NCBI GenBank assembly: GCA_031275955.1
Contig: JAISNZ010000182.1
Location: 1 to 7,618, forward strand
Length of the DNA: 7,618 bases
Origin: Desulfovibrio sp.
GTDB lineage: Bacteria; Desulfobacterota; Desulfovibrionia; Desulfovibrionales; Desulfovibrionaceae
Direction of reading: 5' to 3'
This document shows positions 6,131 through 7,618 of this stretch, piece by piece. Positions within the stretch are counted from its first letter, which is position 1, and every line of letters begins with the position of its first letter. The position numbers and the translations under genes are program-made. Under the pieces are notes generated by a model, which had not been told where the DNA came from, searched no databases, and saw only the letters and a list, made by a program, of their open reading frames with translations.

Positions 6131-6174
6131 CCCCGGCCGCATCTTCCTCTTGAGGAAACAGAATCTTCGCGGGG
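6131..6174 (+). other. Nested inverted repeats in the cheY-fliL gap
   Basis: The 71-base gap (6125-6195) holds TTCCTCTTGAGGAA (6144-6157), a near-palindrome able to form a 5-bp stem with a 4-base loop. It is enclosed by CCCCG (6131-6135) and CGGGG (6170-6174), which can also pair. No T-run follows, so a classical terminator is not supported. The structure lies upstream of the fliL ribosome site (AAGG, 6185-6188). It may be an RNA processing or attenuation element, or chance. Confidence 0.3.
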
Positions 6175-6195
6175 CGGACAGGGCAAGGCGCAAAC

Positions 6196-6888
6196 ATGCT
6201 GTTCCTCGTTCCCGACGCGGAGGATCTCCCGGCCCCCGCGGCTTCCAGCGTCAAAGTCGAGCTTGACCTTGAAGACGCCGCCTTTCTGCAGGAGCAGGCG
6301 GCCGAGACAGAGACGCCCCCCCCCGGGGAAAAGCCGGCCGGAGACGAAGTGGCTGCCGCAGAAGGCCCGGCCCGTCCTCCCCGCTGGCGGATTTTGCTGG
6401 AGCGCCTCAAGGGCGGGAAGAAAAAACTCCTGGCGGCGGCCGCCGCCTGTCTGGTCCTCGGCATCGCGGGCGTCGCGGTCAATGTGTTCCTTTTCGGCGC
6501 GGAAAAACCCGTTCCCGCCGGCCCCGTCCGCGTTGTGGTGCCTTCGCAGCCTCAGGGGAACGCCACGGAGCAGCCCGCTGTCTTCATGGTCAACTGGGAA
6601 CCCTTCCTGGTGGAGCGGCGCGGAGAGGAGGGGGAAATCCGCTTCCTGTACTGCCGCTTTGCCACGCCCACGGACAACGAGCTGCTGCAGGCCGAGCTGG
6701 AGGCGAAAAAGGTCGTCGTCCGGGACGCCGTTTATTACTATCTGAGCAACAAGCCCCTGACCTTCCTCTCCGACCTCAGCAGACAGAAGGAGCTCAAGGA
6801 CGACATCATCAGCGTGATCAACGAGCACGTCTCCACGGCCAAACTTTCGGAACTGTATTTTGAAGAGTATATGGTGCGCGGGTCATGA
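6196..6888 (+). CDS. fliL: FliL-like basal-body/stator-associated protein with long N-terminal extension
   Basis: FliL is a single-span inner-membrane protein that surrounds the stator and supports motor torque. In this 230-residue protein a single hydrophobic segment lies at about residues 79-101, preceded by KGGKKK, giving a cytoplasmic N terminus. The periplasmic part (about 130-228) has the FliL pattern: VNWEPFLVE, a strand FLYCRFATPTDN, a helix ending VVVRDAVYYYLSNKPL, then LKDDIISVINEHVSTAKLSELYFEEYMV. The cytoplasmic tail of about 75 residues is acidic and Pro/Ala-rich, much longer than the roughly 15-30 residues usual in FliL; its role is unknown. The ATG at 6196 has AAGG (6185-6188) 7 bases upstream. 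Its stop overlaps the next gene start as ATGA, so the two are likely translated together. The family call rests on topology, C-terminal pattern and context, not on a strong motif. Confidence 0.85.
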   Translation: MLFLVPDAEDLPAPAASSVKVELDLEDAAFLQEQAAETETPPPGEKPAGDEVAAAEGPARPPRWRILLERLKGGKKKLLAAAAACLVLGIAGVAVNVFLFGAEKPVPAGPVRVVVPSQPQGNATEQPAVFMVNWEPFLVERRGEEGEIRFLYCRFATPTDNELLQAELEAKKVVVRDAVYYYLSNKPLTFLSDLSRQKELKDDIISVINEHVSTAKLSELYFEEYMVRGS

Positions 6889-7205
6889 CGGAAAATCTGG
6901 CGATTTCCCTGCCTGTGGTCCAGATGGGCCATGTGGAAAAGCTGGTGGAGATTGCCCAGAACCAGCCCCAGGCGCAGCAACTGGCGACCCAGCAGGGCAT
7001 CGTCCAGGAACTGAAAAAGCAGGATATCCGGGTTGCGGAAACGCAAAAGACGGAAAATCGGCGGGTCCGCGAACGGGAGGAGGAAGAATCCGGGGGCGGC
7101 CGGCGGGATTTTTCCCAGGGGCAGCGCCGGGAGGAAGCCCCGGCGGAGCGGGAGCCGGATCGCGGCGCCGCCTGGACGGGCTGCCTCGTGGACGTCAAGG
7201 TTTAG
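6885..7205 (+). CDS. Small hydrophilic protein of unknown function in the flagellar operon
   Basis: I do not recognise a named family. The 106-residue product has no signal peptide or membrane segment. Residues 1-50 are Gln-rich and probably helical (MGHVEKLVEIAQNQPQAQQL, then QGIVQELKKQDIRV). Residues 51-92 are highly charged and Arg/Glu/Gly-rich, probably disordered. The last residues are hydrophobic (WTGCLVDVKV), like a short strand or docking tail. The gene is supported by the ATGA overlap with fliL (ATG 6885-6887, TGA 6886-6888) and an acceptable frame bias. It resembles, from memory, small Gln/Arg-rich uncharacterised proteins beside flagellar genes in other bacteria, but this is weak. 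A soluble partner of FliL or of the following coiled-coil protein is possible by position only. Confidence 0.8.
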   Translation: MTENLAISLPVVQMGHVEKLVEIAQNQPQAQQLATQQGIVQELKKQDIRVAETQKTENRRVREREEEESGGGRRDFSQGQRREEAPAEREPDRGAAWTGCLVDVKV

Positions 7206-7253
7206 AGCAACGTATCATTGAAAGCGGACATTGCCGAAGGAACGCAAAGCGGC

Positions 7254-7618
7254 ATGCAGACAGGAATTCTCCTCGGCATTCTCCTCAGCGTCAGCCTCAT
7301 TGAGCTTTTGCTCTTTTTCCTGTTGTTGCGCTTTTTTTCCCGCCTCCGCCGCTCCGAAGACCTGCTCACCCGGCTGCGCGACGGGCAGGAAACGCTTCTG
7401 GACAAACTCTCCGCCAACGCCGAGCTGGAGCGCGACCTCATGCACAGCTTCCAGACCCGCCAGACGGAACTGCGCCTGCTGGACGAAAAGCTGGAAGATC
7501 GGGCCTCCCGGCTTTCCACCCTGGTGGAGCAAGCCGAAGCCATCAGCCGCTCCCCCCAGTTCCTGCGGGAAATCATCCTCGCCGGCGGGAAAAAGGGCCG
7601 CACCTCCGACCAACTGGC
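7254..7618 (+). CDS. Membrane-anchored coiled-coil protein, 3' end cut by window (DUF2802/DUF6115-like)
   Basis: The frame is open from ATG 7254 to the window end, with 121 residues visible. Residues 4-25 are a hydrophobic segment (GILLGILLSVSLIELLLFFL), followed by basic RFFSRLRR, so the bulk should be cytoplasmic. Residues about 30-100 have heptad-like Leu spacing with many charged residues, a likely coiled coil. The visible end, SPQFLREIILAGGKKGRTSDQL, resembles the start of the small helix-turn-helix-like C-terminal domain of flagellar-cluster proteins such as DUF2802 or DUF6115 families; the rest is outside the window, so this is tentative. GAAGGA (7236-7241) lies 12 bases before the ATG, longer than usual. 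A TTG at 7218 is an alternative start without a good ribosome site. The upstream gene ends in the same frame (TAG, 7203-7205), 48 bases earlier. Confidence 0.75.
   Translation, partial: MQTGILLGILLSVSLIELLLFFLLLRFFSRLRRSEDLLTRLRDGQETLLDKLSANAELERDLMHSFQTRQTELRLLDEKLEDRASRLSTLVEQAEAISRSPQFLREIILAGGKKGRTSDQL

Noticed and set aside
7203..7256. Possible TAG readthrough joining the 106-residue gene to the following gene, which is in the same frame
   Set aside because: There is a good ribosome-binding sequence (GAAGGA) and an ATG for the second gene, and the N terminus after the ATG is a complete membrane anchor; shared frame alone is a one-in-three chance.

Overview
The window is one flagellar gene block, entirely on the + strand and densely packed, of the type found in deltaproteobacterial sulfate reducers (Desulfovibrionaceae-like). 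The basis is the order flhB-flhA-flhF-flhG-fliA-cheY-fliL, the GC-rich composition with C/G-ending codons, and a FlhF/FlhG pair, which marks bacteria with polar or otherwise position-controlled flagella. The genus assignment is inference from gene order and protein character; no database was searched.

Layout. Bases 2-847 are the 3' part of flhB (export gate, NPTH self-cleavage site intact). Bases 909-3059 are complete flhA (export gate and cargo-docking platform). flhF (3059-4144) starts inside the flhA stop codon, and flhG (4163-4978) follows 18 bases later in the same frame. fliA (sigma-28, about 4932-5732) begins around the flhG stop codon; its exact start is unclear. cheY (5744-6124) follows after 11 bases. 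After the second-largest gap in the window (71 bases) come a FliL-like gene (6196-6888), a 106-residue unrecognised gene overlapping it by ATGA (6885-7205), and the start of a membrane-anchored coiled-coil protein cut by the window end (7254-7618). No stretch longer than 71 bases lacks a gene. No RNA genes, mobile elements, CRISPR arrays or clear terminators were seen.

How the parts fit. FlhB and FlhA form the type III export gate. FlhF and FlhG set the place and number of flagella. FliA turns on late flagellar and chemotaxis genes. CheY carries the chemotaxis signal to the motor switch, and FliL supports the stator. The last two genes are probably accessory flagellar proteins by position.

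The most interesting signals lie at and below the gene level. A near-consensus housekeeping promoter (TTGACA, 16 bases, TATTAT) sits inside the fliA coding region, in a locally AT-rich stretch of otherwise uncommon codons, about 150 bases before cheY. A 7-bp hairpin at the flhG/fliA junction contains the flhG stop codon and the only good fliA ribosome-binding sequence, and no ordinary start codon follows it. FlhG cannot have the N-terminal FlhF-activating helix known from other bacteria, and FlhF has altered GTPase motifs.
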